Origin: Sulfuricella sp. T08
Lineage (GTDB): Bacteria; Pseudomonadota; Gammaproteobacteria; Burkholderiales; Sulfuricellaceae
Direction of reading: 5' to 3'
Assembly (NCBI RefSeq): GCF_000971475.1
Contig: NZ_DF967533.1
Span: forward strand, 1-64,000
DNA: 64,000 nucleotides
The first letter of the stretch is position 1. The number at the start of each line of letters is the position of its first letter. Under the pieces are notes generated by a model, which was not told the DNA's origin, made no database searches, and saw nothing but the letters and a program-made list of their open reading frames with translations. Shown piece by piece: positions 8,493 to 21,190 of this stretch. Made by a program: the position numbers and the translations under genes.

Positions 8493-8535
8493 GAAGTGCG
8501 CAAGGATACCGACTTAGACCCAAAAGGTCAAACCG

Positions 8536-8562
8536 CTAGCAGCCTGTCGGGCAGGCTGCTAG
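8536..8562 (-). terminator. Terminator of lysC
   Basis: A perfect 11-bp inverted repeat (CTAGCAGCCTG at 8536-8546 with CAGGCTGCTAG at 8552-8562) overlaps the lysC stop codon. On the minus strand it is followed by a modest T-rich tract (CGGTTTGACCTTTT). Confidence 0.7.
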
Positions 8563-9785
8563 ACCCCCTGTTCCAGGCCGAACGCCTTGTGCAACACGCG
8601 AACAGCCAATTCCATGTACTTCTCGTCGATCACCACCGAAATCTTGATTTCGGAGGTGGAAATCATCTGGATGTTAATCCCTTCTTCAGCCAGAGTCCTG
8701 AACATGTTGCTGGCGATCCCGGCATGAGATCGCATGCCGACGCCAATCACGGAGACCTTGGCGATGCGGTCGTCGCCGGAAATCTCGCGAGCGCCAATGT
8801 GGGATTGCACGCCTTTCAGCACTTCCAGCGCTTTTTTGTATTCGTTACGGTGGACGGTAAAGGTGAAATCGGTGGAGCCGTCCGCGCCGACGTTCTGGAT
8901 GATCATGTCTACGTCGATATTGGCCTCGCCCACCGGGCCGAGGATCTGGTAGGCGATGCCAGGGCGGTCCGGCACGCCAAGTACGGTGATTTTTGCTTCA
9001 TCGCGGTTGAACGCGATACCCGAAATAATCGCTTGTTCCATGTTATCTTCTTCCTCAAAGGTGATCAGGGTACCCTCGCCTTCTTCATCGAAGCTCGAGA
9101 GAACGCGCAACTTGACCTTATACTTGCCGGCAAATTCCACCGAGCGGATTTGCAGCACTTTGGAGCCGAGGCTCGCCATCTCCAGCATTTCCTCAAAGGT
9201 GATGGTCTTGAGCCGACGTGCTTCCGGAACGAGGCGCGGGTCAGTCGTGTAGACGCCATCCACATCAGTGTAGATCTGACATTCGTCGGCCTTCAGCGCC
9301 GCGGCCAGCGCCACACCGGTGGTATCCGAACCGCCGCGACCGAGGGTGGTGATGTTGCCTTTTTCGTCCACCCCCTGGAAACCCGCCACCACGACCACAT
9401 AGCCAGCGTCCAGGTCGGCGCGCATGTTGTGTTCTTCAATGTCGAGTATGCGCGCCTTGGAGTGCGCGCTGTCGGTGATGATCTTGACTTGGGAGCCGGT
9501 ATAGCTCCGCGCCTTCAGCCCCAGTTCCATCAGTGCCATGGAAAGCAGCGCAATCGTCACCTGCTCGCCGGTGGAAAGCAACACATCCATTTCACGCAAA
9601 TCGGGGTTGGGTTGAACTTCCTTGGCCAAAGCAATCAGGCGGTTAGTCTCTCCGCTCATGGCGGAAAGAACGACTACGACCTGATGGCCGAGCATCTTGA
9701 ATTTAGCTACGCGCTGGGCAACGTTCTTGATTCGCTCGGGGTTGCCGACCGACGTGCCGCCATATTTCTGAACAATCAGTGCCAT
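8559..9785 (-). CDS. lysC: Aspartate kinase
   Basis: Catalyses ATP-dependent phosphorylation of aspartate, the first step towards lysine, threonine, methionine and diaminopimelate. It has 408 residues, the normal length of the monofunctional enzyme. The amino acid kinase domain begins with [10 protein letters not shown] (substrate-binding KxGGTS motif) and includes [16 protein letters not shown]. Two ACT domains follow from about residue 265 ([11 protein letters not shown] and [13 protein letters not shown]), where lysine and threonine feedback would act. It stands alone, converging on the tRNA-Ser gene, and carries its own terminator. Confidence 0.98.
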   Translation of the reverse strand: MALIVQKYGGTSVGNPERIKNVAQRVAKFKMLGHQVVVVLSAMSGETNRLIALAKEVQPNPDLREMDVLLSTGEQVTIALLSMALMELGLKARSYTGSQVKIITDSAHSKARILDIEEHNMRADLDAGYVVVVAGFQGVDEKGNITTLGRGGSDTTGVALAAALKADECQIYTDVDGVYTTDPRLVPEARRLKTITFEEMLEMASLGSKVLQIRSVEFAGKYKVKLRVLSSFDEEGEGTLITFEEEDNMEQAIISGIAFNRDEAKITVLGVPDRPGIAYQILGPVGEANIDVDMIIQNVGADGSTDFTFTVHRNEYKKALEVLKGVQSHIGAREISGDDRIAKVSVIGVGMRSHAGIASNMFRTLAEEGINIQMISTSEIKISVVIDEKYMELAVRVLHKAFGLEQGV

Positions 9786-9978
9786 TGCACATCCCGCAAA
9801 AAATTGATGATTTTAATTGAATTACGGAAAGATGACGAGCACATGACGAATTCCCGCCAAATAAATTGATAAATATCAGGGTCGCCACCTCTAAGGGAAC
9901 TCCCCATGAAACCCATTGTCATTTTAATGTGTATTATTAAAACAGTCGTGATAATATTACATCCTGAACTAGTAGTTT

Positions 9979-10006
9979 CCCCTATCTAACGATAGGGGTT
10001 TTATTT
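9979..10006 (+). terminator. Hairpin plus T-tract before the XRE regulator gene
   Basis: CCCCTATC (9979-9986), loop TAAC, GATAGGGG (9991-9998), then TTTTATTT. It looks like an intrinsic terminator reading right, yet no plus-strand gene precedes it; it ends 31 bp before the next start codon. It may end a short leader transcript (attenuation), or the inverted repeat may be an operator for the regulator. Confidence 0.65.
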
Positions 10007-10037
10007 AGTCCCTTTATTAATAACTTACACTAACGCC

Positions 10038-10334
10038 ATGAAAATATTTGAAAATATCTTAAACCCGAGAGAAATCCGGCGGAAGCTTGGTCTGAACCAG
10101 CAGGAGTTCTGGACCCAAATCGGTGTAACCCAAAGTGGCGGCTCCCGCTATGAAAGCGGTCGCAACATGCCGAAACCGGTAAGAGAGCTGCTGCGCCTCG
10201 TCCATGTGGAGCAGCTGGACTTGACCAAGGTCAAAAAAGAAGACTTCGAAATCATCAACTTCATGAAGGAAGAGCATTCAGATTTGTATAAAAGTCTGAA
10301 AAAAGCGGCTCGTGCCAAGAAAAAAGAAGCTTGA
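10038..10334 (+). CDS. Small XRE-family helix-turn-helix regulator
   Basis: A 98-residue DNA-binding protein. Residues 10-50 form the helix-turn-helix (REIRRKLGLNQQEFW ... TQSGGSRYESG), matching the LNQ.EF...G.....S.YE pattern of the family. The C-terminal 30 residues are highly charged and lysine-rich (AARAKKKEA end). It is alone between the divergent lysC and the convergent radical SAM gene. The hairpin just upstream may control it. No toxin partner is visible, so it is more likely a stand-alone regulator than an antitoxin, but the target is unknown. Confidence 0.85.
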   Translation: MKIFENILNPREIRRKLGLNQQEFWTQIGVTQSGGSRYESGRNMPKPVRELLRLVHVEQLDLTKVKKEDFEIINFMKEEHSDLYKSLKKAARAKKKEA

Positions 10335-10346
10335 CCCGGATAGAGC

Positions 10347-11198
10347 CTAGCAACTCAGCTTTACCGCAACACCCTGCTCCTCGATCTCAGCCGCGAAATT
10401 CAACATCCACTCTTGCGGCAATGCCGACAAGCGCGCCGCTTCGGGTTGCATCGAAGGGCGCGCGAGGCCGTATAACAATACGCCCCGAAACGGCACTTCT
10501 TCAGCCTGCAGACGACCGATAAAACTCAAATAAGCCTGCCGCTCCACATCTGCGGGAGGCTGGCCGTCAAACTCAAAAACACAGGTTTGCAGCCAGGTCG
10601 GGCATAACAGCGCAGCCGTCCGCAAGTTGTCATGCATTTTTTCTGCCGTCTGGCGAGTATTGTTAATCCTGCTCATCCCATTCGCCGTGGCGCTGTCCAG
10701 CTTGAACCACACCTCTCCGCCAAGACCGGCCATTTTTCGCAGACCTTTCTGGACCTTGGCGCGCTGAATCAGGCTGCCGTTGGTGATCAACACCAGCTTG
10801 ATCTTACCGATCAGGTCGAATTCAGCCATGATCTCACCAATCAAATCGACAACCTGGACGAACTCCTTAGCACTGGTCGGTTCGCCATTGCCGGACAGGG
10901 CAATATCGTTAAGCCGCCGCGCCTCGGCCGGCACCCGTCGTTGCATGAAATCGCCCTGGATCAACTCCCGCAAAAAACCGCGCAACTCCCCTGCCAGCTT
11001 TTCCAGGTCTACCTCAGGGGCGCCACCGCGCTTGAGGTCGGGCACCTGACAATAAATGCAGCGCCAGTTACAGGCATTGTTGGTGTTCAGGTTGATCCCC
11101 ACTGAAACGCCACTGGCTCGGCGCGAGATCACCGGATAGACATAGGTCATCCCTGCGCTGTCGCGGTCATGGTCGTAAATGTTCAGCACTTGGGACAT
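10347..11198 (-). CDS. Radical SAM protein
   Basis: A 283-residue radical SAM enzyme with the cluster motif CNWRCIYC (CxxxCxxC) at residues 43-50, followed by a SGNGEPTS segment for SAM binding and LVLITNGSL in the barrel. It resembles the wide family that includes tRNA and peptide-modifying enzymes. It lacks the QueE start signature, so I do not call it QueE. It diverges from queD across a 96-bp gap that probably holds both promoters, hinting at a link to deazapurine or pterin chemistry, but this is inference from position only. It converges with the XRE gene, 12 bp between stops. Confidence 0.85.
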   Translation of the reverse strand: MSQVLNIYDHDRDSAGMTYVYPVISRRASGVSVGINLNTNNACNWRCIYCQVPDLKRGGAPEVDLEKLAGELRGFLRELIQGDFMQRRVPAEARRLNDIALSGNGEPTSAKEFVQVVDLIGEIMAEFDLIGKIKLVLITNGSLIQRAKVQKGLRKMAGLGGEVWFKLDSATANGMSRINNTRQTAEKMHDNLRTAALLCPTWLQTCVFEFDGQPPADVERQAYLSFIGRLQAEEVPFRGVLLYGLARPSMQPEAARLSALPQEWMLNFAAEIEEQGVAVKLSC

Positions 11199-11252
11199 AA
11201 CGCCGATTTTAAGGCTTCGCCATCCCAGGCGCCAACAAATTCAGTGCAATGA

Positions 11253-11258
11253 TATAAT
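11253..11258 (+). promoter_or_regulatory. Possible -10 box for queD
   Basis: An exact TATAAT lies 36 bp before the queD start, inside the gap shared with the divergent radical SAM gene. The -35 region is poor (CGCCAA at about 17 bp), so the call rests on the -10 box. Confidence 0.4.
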
Positions 11259-11294
11259 CCACCGGGAATCGACCACCACCCTTGGCCCTCAAAT

Positions 11295-11744
11295 ATGCTG
11301 ATCACGCGCAGACTCGAATTCGACGCCGGCCACCGCATCCCGCACCATAAAAGCCAGTGCCGCCATATGCACGGCCATCGTTACGCCATCGAGATCACCC
11401 TGTCCGGCAGCATCATCAACACGCCCGGCTCGTCGGAAGAAGGCATGGTCATGGACTTTTCCGACATCAAGGCCATCGCCCAGAAGCATGTGGTGGAACC
11501 GTGGGACCACGCTTTTCTGGTGTATGTCGGCGACACCGTCGTTGCCGATTTCCTGCGCACCATCGAAGGGCACAAGACCGTTGTGCTCGACTGCGTGCCC
11601 ACTGCGGAAAATCTTGCCGCCAAAGCGTTCCAGATTCTGGAACTGGCCTACCGCGACACCTACGGCAACAATCTGCGCCTCGAACGGGTGCGGATTTACG
11701 AAACCCCCAACAACTGGGCCGACGCAACAAGAGGTGGGATTTAG
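11295..11744 (+). CDS. queD: 6-carboxytetrahydropterin synthase
   Basis: Converts dihydroneopterin triphosphate to 6-carboxytetrahydropterin, an early step to queuosine. It has 149 residues, the family's usual size. Zinc-binding histidines are visible as FDAGHR near the N-terminus and CRHMHGHRY at about residues 22-30. The catalytic pattern MDFSDIK follows, then EPWDHAF. It is first in a run of plus-strand genes but separated by 60 bp from modA, so it is probably a separate unit. The 6-pyruvoyl tetrahydropterin synthase name is the same family. Confidence 0.95.
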   Translation: MLITRRLEFDAGHRIPHHKSQCRHMHGHRYAIEITLSGSIINTPGSSEEGMVMDFSDIKAIAQKHVVEPWDHAFLVYVGDTVVADFLRTIEGHKTVVLDCVPTAENLAAKAFQILELAYRDTYGNNLRLERVRIYETPNNWADATRGGI

Positions 11745-11773
11745 CACGTGAGCCGAGCCAGGGCTCCTGCTGA

Positions 11774-12559
<786 letters not shown>

Positions 12560-12569
12560 GGAGTCTGAC

Positions 12570-13247
12570 TTGAACGCCTTCGATTTCGCCCCGGTCTGGC
12601 TGACCCTGCGTCTGGCGACAACCACCACTCTGTTTTTGCTCCTCATCGGCACGCCGCTCGCCTGGTGGCTGGCACGTACCTCGTCCTGGCTAAAAATACC
12701 CGTAGGAGCCCTTGTCGCCATGCCCCTGGTACTGCCACCAACGGTGCTGGGCTTCTATCTGCTGATGACCCTGGGACCTCAAGGCCCGATGGGGCAGTTG
12801 ACTCAGACGCTCGGCCTGGGCACCCTGCCCTTCACTTTCGCCGGGCTGGTGGTAGGCTCGGTGTTGTATTCCCTGCCCTTCGTGGTGCAGCCCATCCAAA
12901 ATGCCTTCGAAGCGCTGGGCACCCGCCCCCTGGAAGTCGCATCCACTTTGCGCGCCGGCCCTTGGGACCGATTTTTCAGCGTAGCCGTCCCTCTTGCCAG
13001 ACCCGGCTTCCTCACTGCCACCATATTGGGATTCGCCCACACCGTGGGTGAGTTCGGGGTTGTACTGATGATAGGCGGCAACATTCCCGGAGCCACCCGA
13101 GTGCTTTCCGTGGCCATCTACGACCATGTCGAGGCAATGGAATATGCGCAGGCCCACTGGCTCGCCGGCGGCATGCTGCTGTTTTCTTTCCTGGTACTGC
13201 TGGCGCTGTATGGTTTCGGCCAGCGCACGCAGAGAGTTGGGCCATGA
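12570..13247 (+). CDS. modB: Molybdate ABC transporter, permease
   Basis: Inner membrane channel of the molybdate importer, with about five membrane segments. The cytoplasmic coupling loop is the EAA-type segment [16 protein letters not shown] chose the TTG at 12570 because GAGGAG lies 7 bases before it and the resulting 225 residues match the family; an in-frame ATG at 12543 inside modA would add nine unlikely residues. The stop codon overlaps the modC ATG by four bases (ATGA), indicating translational coupling. Confidence 0.95.
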   Translation: MNAFDFAPVWLTLRLATTTTLFLLLIGTPLAWWLARTSSWLKIPVGALVAMPLVLPPTVLGFYLLMTLGPQGPMGQLTQTLGLGTLPFTFAGLVVGSVLYSLPFVVQPIQNAFEALGTRPLEVASTLRAGPWDRFFSVAVPLARPGFLTATILGFAHTVGEFGVVLMIGGNIPGATRVLSVAIYDHVEAMEYAQAHWLAGGMLLFSFLVLLALYGFGQRTQRVGP

Positions 13248-14321
13248 GTAACCTGTCTGCCCGGCTCGGACTGGCCCTCGGTAATTTCCGGCTGGACGCC
13301 TCGTTCGATGTACCCGGACGAGGAGTAACCGCCCTGTTCGGCAACTCGGGATCGGGCAAAACCACGGTGCTACGCTGCCTCGCCGGCCTGGAACGAGCGC
13401 CAGATGGCTGCCTCACAGTGAACGGCGAGCTCTGGCAGGATGAAAACAACGGTTTCTTCCTGCCTACCCACCGCCGCCCTCTGGGGTACGTGTTTCAGGA
13501 AGCCAGCCTGTTTCCCCACCTGAACGTGCGCCACAATCTTGAATATGGCTGGAAACGCATTCCGGCGGCGGAACGACGGGTGAGTTTCGAGCTGGCTGTC
13601 GAGTTGGTCGGCATCGGGCAACTTCTCAACCACAGCCCTGCGCATTTATCCGGCGGAGAACGGCAACGCGTGGCGATCGCTCGTGCGCTGCTGTCCAGCC
13701 CGCGCCTGCCCCTGATGGATGAACCCGTTGGCAGCACTGGACCTGGCCAGCAAGAAGGACATCCTTCCCTACCTGGAGCGCCTCCACGACGAACTATCGA
13801 TCCCGGTCATCTATGTCAGCCACTCTCCGGATGAAGTAGCGCGGCTGGCCGACCACATGGTGCTGATGGACAGAGGTAAAACAGTGGCAAATGGGCCACT
13901 TCATGCAATGCTGGCGCGCCTGGATCTCCCACTGGCCCACGGCGACGAAGCGGGCGTGGTGGTGGATACCGTGATCGGGGCGCATGACGACGCGTTTCAC
14001 CTCACCCGACTGGATTACAGCGGCGGCAGCATCAACGTCGCCCGGCAAACCCAAGCACCGGGGCACCCCATGCGCCTGCGCATCCATGCCCGCGATGTAA
14101 GCCTCGCGCTTGGGCGTCACGACGATTCCAGCATCCTCAACATCCTGCTGGCCCAAGTAGTGGAAATTGCCGACGAAAATCCCTCTCAGGTCATGGTTCG
14201 ACTCGATACGGGAGGCGTCCCGCTGCTGGCGCGGATCACCCGCAAATCCTGCACCCTTCTAAAACTTCAGCCGGGAACAACCGTTTTCGCCCAGGTAAAA
14301 AGCGTTGCCCTGCTTGGATGA
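13244..14321 (+). pseudogene. modC: Molybdate ABC transporter ATPase, interrupted by a one-base frameshift
   Basis: The ATP-hydrolysing subunit. The first frame (13244-13834) carries Walker [10 protein letters not shown], the signature LSGGERQR and Walker B LMDEP. The sequence then continues in another frame from LAALDLASK (from about 13728) through the H-loop ([10 protein letters not shown]) to the C-terminal MOBE domain. One extra base in CCCG at 13724-13727 separates the frames; removing it gives a 358-residue protein of normal ModC length. Both halves keep intact codons and no other lesion, so the shift is recent or a sequencing error. If real, the first frame ends after 196 residues without D-loop, H-loop or MOBE domain and would not power transport. 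Confidence 0.9.
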
Positions 14322-14624
14322 AGGCGTTGCGATAGGCGACTGCCACTCGTAGCGAGTACTACCCGATACACTTCAAGCTTTCCCTCTGATCAACATCAGC
14401 CATCCGGAAAGATTAATTTCCCTTCGCGACCCGGAGCGGACGGATGAGGCTTTCGGAATACAGAAGTTCAAGGTTGAGCTAACCGACGCGCGAGGCTTAT
14501 GCGCGCATCCGTGTTGAACGCGGAGTTGGACGACGGATCACTCGATCAGTGAAATGCCTCGCCTCGTCCACTCATTTTTTCCAAGCGCCTTCTGTCGCCT
14601 ATATTGGCAACTGCTGGGAAACTA
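14322..14624. other. Intergenic stretch between convergent modC and chemoreceptor genes
   Basis: About 300 bp with no gene, no clear terminator and no recognised repeat. A GC-rich segment around 14480-14510 has short self-complementary parts (GCGCG ... CGCGC) but no T-run. Confidence 0.4.
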
Positions 14625-16238
14625 CTAAACATGGTAAGCGCTGACCGTGTCCCGGATGGATAGTGCCATATCATTCACCTGTTTTGCGACGGCGGCGGCA
14701 CTGCTGGCACTCGAACTGTTCTCTTCGGTCATCTGGGCAATACGCTCAACTTGCTGCGCAATATGATCGCTCGCCTGCCCTTGTTCCAATACGGCGTCAG
14801 ATATTTCCGACACCATGACCACGACATCCTGAGTTCCCGAGCGGATCTGTTCTATGGCCGCCCCTGCGCTCTTTGCCCCTTCGATTCCCTCTTCCACCAG
14901 GGCGACCATTGAGTTCATGCTGTCATGGGCATTGGTTGCGCTTGCCTGCACGCCACTGAGTAAATCGGAAATTGCCTGGGTTGAATTGGTCGTCTTTTCC
15001 GCAAGTTTTCTGACCTCGTCGGCCACCACGGCAAAGCCGCGGCCTTGTTCGCCGGCTCTCGCCGCCTCGATGGCGGCATTGAGGGCCAGCAAATTCGTTT
15101 GATCTGCCACTTCCTTGATGACCGTCACCACCGTGAAAATGCTTTCACTCTGCCTCTTGAGTTCGCTGATTTTTTCTGCGGCGAGCTTGGCCGAGCCGGC
15201 GATGTCATTGATCTTGGCAACTGACGAAACGATGACCTTGCTGCCGCTATCGGCCAAGTCGCCCGCTTTACTAGCAAGGGCTCTGGTGTCCTTCGCACGC
15301 TCGGCAATATGATTGATACTCACCGTCAATTGCTCGATGCTTGCCGCCATCGATGAAGCCGCCTCGCTCTGCACATTGGAGCCATAGGCAATCTGATCGG
15401 CTGCGGTGGTCATCTCCCCGGCGGATCGGCTAGCATGATCCACATCCGCCTTGATCTGTCTGAAGTTGGCGTGAAGGCGTTCCAGGAGCGCGTTGTACGC
15501 TTTTGAAGCCGCACCGATTTCGTCCGTGGAACTGGCGTCTATCCGCTTGGTGAAATCAAGGGCAATACTCACTTCCAGCATCGAGTTCTTCATGGCCTGG
15601 AAAGGTTTGACGATGGAGCGGCCTACCAGGTAGCCCGACACACCGACGGAAAGAATCATCACCAGCGCAACCACCCCCACCATGGTCAAGGTGAACTTGT
15701 AGGCCTTTTCCCCGTCCGCCGCGAGTTCGTCAGCATGTTTGGCATTGAATGTCGAGAGTTTATCCATGACGTCGGTGGCGCCGGAGCGCGTCTTGGTCGC
15801 CTCTTTGGCAAAGAGATCTATCGCCGCTTGTTTTTCTCCTTTCGCCGAGAGTTCCATCACCCGTTTAGCCATATCAAAATAGGCATCTAGGGCAGGGTGC
15901 AGCTGCGCCAGGTAGCCACGGTCGACATCGGAACTGATCAGGTTTTTCTCATACTCGGCAACGTTCTTCATGACGATGTCGCGGGTAGCCAAGATGCGCT
16001 TTTCGACTTCCTGAGTCTTCTCTGCGGGCGTGACAAGATGACGATATACGAGGGCGTGCATCAGGGTGAATTGGAACTGTGTGTTGGAGACATTTTTCAT
16101 GCTCGGCACGGAATAATTATTGACTTCCTGGAGGTAGCCGTTGAGTTTATTTATGCCATAGACGGATAGCGCGCCGAAAGCAAACAACGCGAGCATCGGC
16201 AGCAGAACCAATAAAGCAATTTTTCTGAGAATAGACAT
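14625..16238 (-). CDS. Methyl-accepting chemotaxis protein
   Basis: A 537-residue chemoreceptor. Transmembrane segment 1 is at residues 7-30 and segment 2 at about 185-208. Between them is a 150-residue helical periplasmic domain with no cysteine or histidine cluster, consistent with a four-helix-bundle sensor. A HAMP domain follows (about 210-262). The signalling domain carries the hairpin tip motif [19 protein letters not shown] followed by [18 protein letters not shown]. No CheR-binding pentapeptide is present at the C-terminus (ends DTVSAYHV). The gene stands alone; che genes are not in the window, and its ligand cannot be inferred. Confidence 0.96.
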   Translation of the reverse strand: MSILRKIALLVLLPMLALFAFGALSVYGINKLNGYLQEVNNYSVPSMKNVSNTQFQFTLMHALVYRHLVTPAEKTQEVEKRILATRDIVMKNVAEYEKNLISSDVDRGYLAQLHPALDAYFDMAKRVMELSAKGEKQAAIDLFAKEATKTRSGATDVMDKLSTFNAKHADELAADGEKAYKFTLTMVGVVALVMILSVGVSGYLVGRSIVKPFQAMKNSMLEVSIALDFTKRIDASSTDEIGAASKAYNALLERLHANFRQIKADVDHASRSAGEMTTAADQIAYGSNVQSEAASSMAASIEQLTVSINHIAERAKDTRALASKAGDLADSGSKVIVSSVAKINDIAGSAKLAAEKISELKRQSESIFTVVTVIKEVADQTNLLALNAAIEAARAGEQGRGFAVVADEVRKLAEKTTNSTQAISDLLSGVQASATNAHDSMNSMVALVEEGIEGAKSAGAAIEQIRSGTQDVVVMVSEISDAVLEQGQASDHIAQQVERIAQMTEENSSSASSAAAVAKQVNDMALSIRDTVSAYHV

Positions 16239-16796
16239 GACGTGGGCACTCCTGACGTGCGACGAATATTGAATAAATCCTTTAGTATAACTTAATAGCT
16301 AACCTTTAAAGATCATGTTGTACCGACCAGATAATAATGGAGATGCCGAGATGAGCAGGTAAACACAGCTGTGTTCTTAACATGAAAACATTTCACGCTG
16401 CATATTTCTGCTATTAAGCATCGCCTTCATCAACAACCGCAACAGGAACAGCCCCTGATCCATCAGGATACGCGATCCATGGATATCAAAGGGTATTTGG
16501 GGAGTAGAGGAAGCAGCTATTCATTTCGAGCGATTGGGATAATACCTGTCAGTCCAACAACAGTGATGCGCCAGATTCTAACTCCCAGTTGGGTTGCGCG
16601 ATTACATATGATGAAGGTCCGCTTTCGGGAATGGCTTGGAGGACCGCTTATGGCACTTTTGAGACTGTTACCTACCACCCAGCTCGGAACTCCTTCGCCA
16701 TAAATCCCTTTCACCCAATTCCAGAGCCGGTTCCACTTTTTCCTGGTGTGCTCAAAAAAGCAAAAACAGTAGGTAGCATATCAATGAGGCAACCGC
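16239..16796. other. 558-bp intergenic stretch, no gene recognised
   Basis: It separates the start of the chemoreceptor gene from the stop of the pentapeptide-repeat gene. Frames of 60-90 codons open on both strands (for example 16479-16703) lack family motifs. The 100 bp next to the chemoreceptor are AT-rich and probably hold its promoter. Confidence 0.4.
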
Positions 16797-17474
16797 CTAA
16801 AGCACTGTCAAACCGAAACCACCGAGAAGCTCCGTTGCCTGAGAGCTCGAGATAATTGCACCACGTAACGCCCCTGCGTCACTAAAGTTTAGACTGCCGA
16901 GATCACATCCACGCAGATCAGCATTGAGAAACGAAGCTGTCCGTAGCGATGCCTCTCGCAAGCTGCACTCCGTTAACACGGCATCGCGGAAATCGGCGCC
17001 ACCAAGGTCGGCGTCGGTGAAATCAAGCCCTATAAGTTCACTCTTACGGAATGACACGCCCCGAAGTATTGCGCTGACGAGCAGGCAGCGCTCGAAATGG
17101 ATGCCAAGCAGACGAGCATCGCTGAAGTTTGCGCCCGTTAGCTTGCAGTCTTCGAAGCATGCAGACGAAAGCCTTGCACCGCGCCAATCAGTGTTTGCGA
17201 AATTGCACCGCAAGAAGCTTGCATCGCCGCAATCAGTCGCATGCAGGCTTGCTCCGACCCCTCTACACGCAATCCAGGTGCTGTCGCAAATGCTAGCTCC
17301 GCGCAGGTTAGCCCCAGCGATCTCGCAATTGGAGAACCCGATGGCCGACAAATCCAATCGGGACAAATCAGCATTGGAAAAATCGCATTCAGTGAATGTT
17401 CGTCGTCCGTCGCGAACCGCCGACTCGAGTGCGTCACGGTCGAAAATCTGCATTACGAAACCACCCCTAGACAC
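16797..17474 (-). CDS. Pentapeptide-repeat protein
   Basis: A 225-residue protein built almost entirely of A(D/N)LXX-type pentapeptides (for example ADLSRLDLSAI, ANLRGASI, ADLGGADFRDAVL, ADLRGCDL) from about residue 30 to 205, which fold as a right-handed square beta helix. Some members mimic DNA and protect gyrase, but many do not. Cysteines are unusually frequent (CDFS, NCEI, CRGV). No signal peptide is evident. It lies 18 bp from the stop of tex with the same orientation, so it is probably read from the tex side. The function is unknown. Confidence 0.9.
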   Translation of the reverse strand: MSRGGFVMQIFDRDALESAVRDGRRTFTECDFSNADLSRLDLSAIGFSNCEIAGANLRGASICDSTWIACRGVGASLHATDCGDASFLRCNFANTDWRGARLSSACFEDCKLTGANFSDARLLGIHFERCLLVSAILRGVSFRKSELIGLDFTDADLGGADFRDAVLTECSLREASLRTASFLNADLRGCDLGSLNFSDAGALRGAIISSSQATELLGGFGLTVL

Positions 17475-17492
17475 CTGTTCATGATTTCGGGA

Positions 17493-19802
<2,310 letters not shown>

Positions 19803-19883
19803 GATGTTCCGGCTGTTGCGAAGAAAGGCGCTATTCTGAACTTCTTTTCAGGGTTCTGTCGCATTGGCTGAGCCACGCTGAAA

Positions 19884-20156
19884 TCACGGTTGCGCCTGAC
19901 TGACTGCCTTCAGCAGTTGGGACAGATCAGCTGAGGTTTGCGCTGCCGCTTGCGGCTCCCCTGTTTTCCCCTGGGTCCAGTCCACCGCCTCTCCCGCACC
20001 CCATGACACCAGGGAGGCGAATACAAACACCAGTATCCCGCGTGTCATGCCATTGGGGATTTCATGCTCATCCAGATAACGACGGATAGCCCAGGCAGCG
20101 ATGAAGAACACGATGGTCGAGATAATCAGGTTCCACATGGAGGGCAACGTAAACAT
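19884..20156 (-). CDS. Small membrane protein (90 aa)
   Basis: I do not recognise a named family. From the ATG at 20156 the protein has two hydrophobic segments (about residues 8-20, LIISTIVFFIAAW, and 36-52) joined by a short polar loop RRYLDEHEIPNG, then a Q/A-rich tail. An upstream in-frame start would run through the tRNA-Ser gene and is not credible. It is likely a two-span inner membrane protein. It lies between tex and the tRNA. Confidence 0.7.
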   Translation of the reverse strand: MFTLPSMWNLIISTIVFFIAAWAIRRYLDEHEIPNGMTRGILVFVFASLVSWGAGEAVDWTQGKTGEPQAAAQTSADLSQLLKAVSQAQP

Positions 20157-20257
20157 TATTGGGATTTCTCTTGGACTTGCTTGGTAACGAAAGGCGATAT
20201 AGCAGCCCGTATTTACACGGGCCTGAGGACTTTTCTTGACGGCGTTGGATATTAACT

Positions 20258-20345
20258 TGGCGGAAGGTGTGAGATTCGAACTCACGGATCCTTTCAGATC
20301 GGCAGTTTTCAAGACTGCTGCCTTAAACCACTCGGCCAACCTTCC
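20258..20345 (-). tRNA. tRNA-Ser(UGA)
   Basis: An 88-base class II tRNA with a GGAAGGT-type acceptor, a T-arm ending GTTCGAATCTCAC, encoded CCA (20258-20260 on the complementary strand) and discriminator G. The anticodon stem-loop is GCAGT-CTTGAAA-ACTGC, so the anticodon is UGA, reading UCN codons. No integrase lies next to it. Confidence 0.97.
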
Positions 20346-20453
20346 AATGGCCGTCATGATACCGTTTGCCACCAATATTGACCAGTGCTTGAAACTTTTA
20401 CCCGAATTGCGTAGTCTTACTCATGTCTTTTTTTGTAACGAGGAGTTAACTGA

Positions 20454-21143
20454 ATGCAACCTGAACTGCGAGTGACGTCACAAACAACCGAACTGGCCCT
20501 CTCGGCCAACAAGGTATTGCGCAACACCTACATGCTGCTCGGTTTGAGCATGGTTCCGACGGTGATCGGCGCGGTGATCGGCATTAACCTGAACTTCTCG
20601 TTCATGGCGCAAAGCCCGTTTATGGGCTTCATCCTCATGATGGCGGTGATGTTCGGCCTGTTCTGGGGAATCAGCAAAAACCGCGACAACGGCCTCGGGG
20701 TCGCGCTCCTGCTTGGACTCACCTTCTTCATGGGCCTGATGCTCGGACCGATCCTGCAAGTTGCTCTGCATCTGAGAAACGGCGCTCAGCTGGTCGGCAT
20801 AGCGGCAGGCGGAACCGGCGTGATCTTCTTCTCCCTGGCGACCCTTGCCACGGTGACCAAGAAAGATTTCAGCTTCATGGGCAAGTTCCTGTTCATCGGG
20901 CTGATCCTGCTGATCGTCGCCTCGCTGGCCAACATGTTCTTCCAGATTCCGGTGATGCAGCTGACCATCTCCGCGATCGCCGTACTGATTTTCTCCGGCT
21001 TCATCCTGTTTGATGTGAGCCGTGTCGTCACCGGTGGGGAAACCAACTACATCATGGCGACCCTGGCGATTTACCTGGATATCTACAACCTGTTCGTCAA
21101 CCTGTTGCAGTTGTTGATGGCACTGTCAGGCGAACGCGACTAA
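20454..21143 (+). CDS. Bax inhibitor-1 / YccA-family membrane protein
   Basis: A 229-residue inner membrane protein with seven hydrophobic segments. The conserved ILFDVSRVVTGGETNY region lies near residue 185 and ends with the YLDIYNLFVNLLQLL motif of the BI-1/YccA/YbhL family. Bacterial members modulate the FtsH protease (YccA) or leak calcium in homologues; which applies here cannot be told. A GAGGAG ribosome binding site lies 8 bases upstream. It is a single gene followed by a strong terminator. Confidence 0.95.
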   Translation: MQPELRVTSQTTELALSANKVLRNTYMLLGLSMVPTVIGAVIGINLNFSFMAQSPFMGFILMMAVMFGLFWGISKNRDNGLGVALLLGLTFFMGLMLGPILQVALHLRNGAQLVGIAAGGTGVIFFSLATLATVTKKDFSFMGKFLFIGLILLIVASLANMFFQIPVMQLTISAIAVLIFSGFILFDVSRVVTGGETNYIMATLAIYLDIYNLFVNLLQLLMALSGERD

Positions 21144-21163
21144 GCGTTACACAGCATCATGAG

Positions 21164-21190
21164 AGGGCGGCCGATTGGCCGCCCTTTTTT
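21164..21190 (+). terminator. Terminator after the Bax-inhibitor-1 family gene
   Basis: A perfect stem AGGGCGGCC (21164-21172) / GGCCGCCCT (21177-21185), a loop GATT and then a T-run to 21190. Its T-run overlaps the convergent rlmD stop codon. Confidence 0.9.

Noticed and set aside
8496-9869. A 457-codon plus-strand frame opposite lysC
   Set aside because: Antisense shadow of aspartate kinase; composition is rich in H, D and F.
16797-17474. Pentapeptide protein as a Qnr-type gyrase protector
   Set aside because: Pentapeptide repeats alone do not show this role; gyrA is 26 kb away and no other evidence links them.
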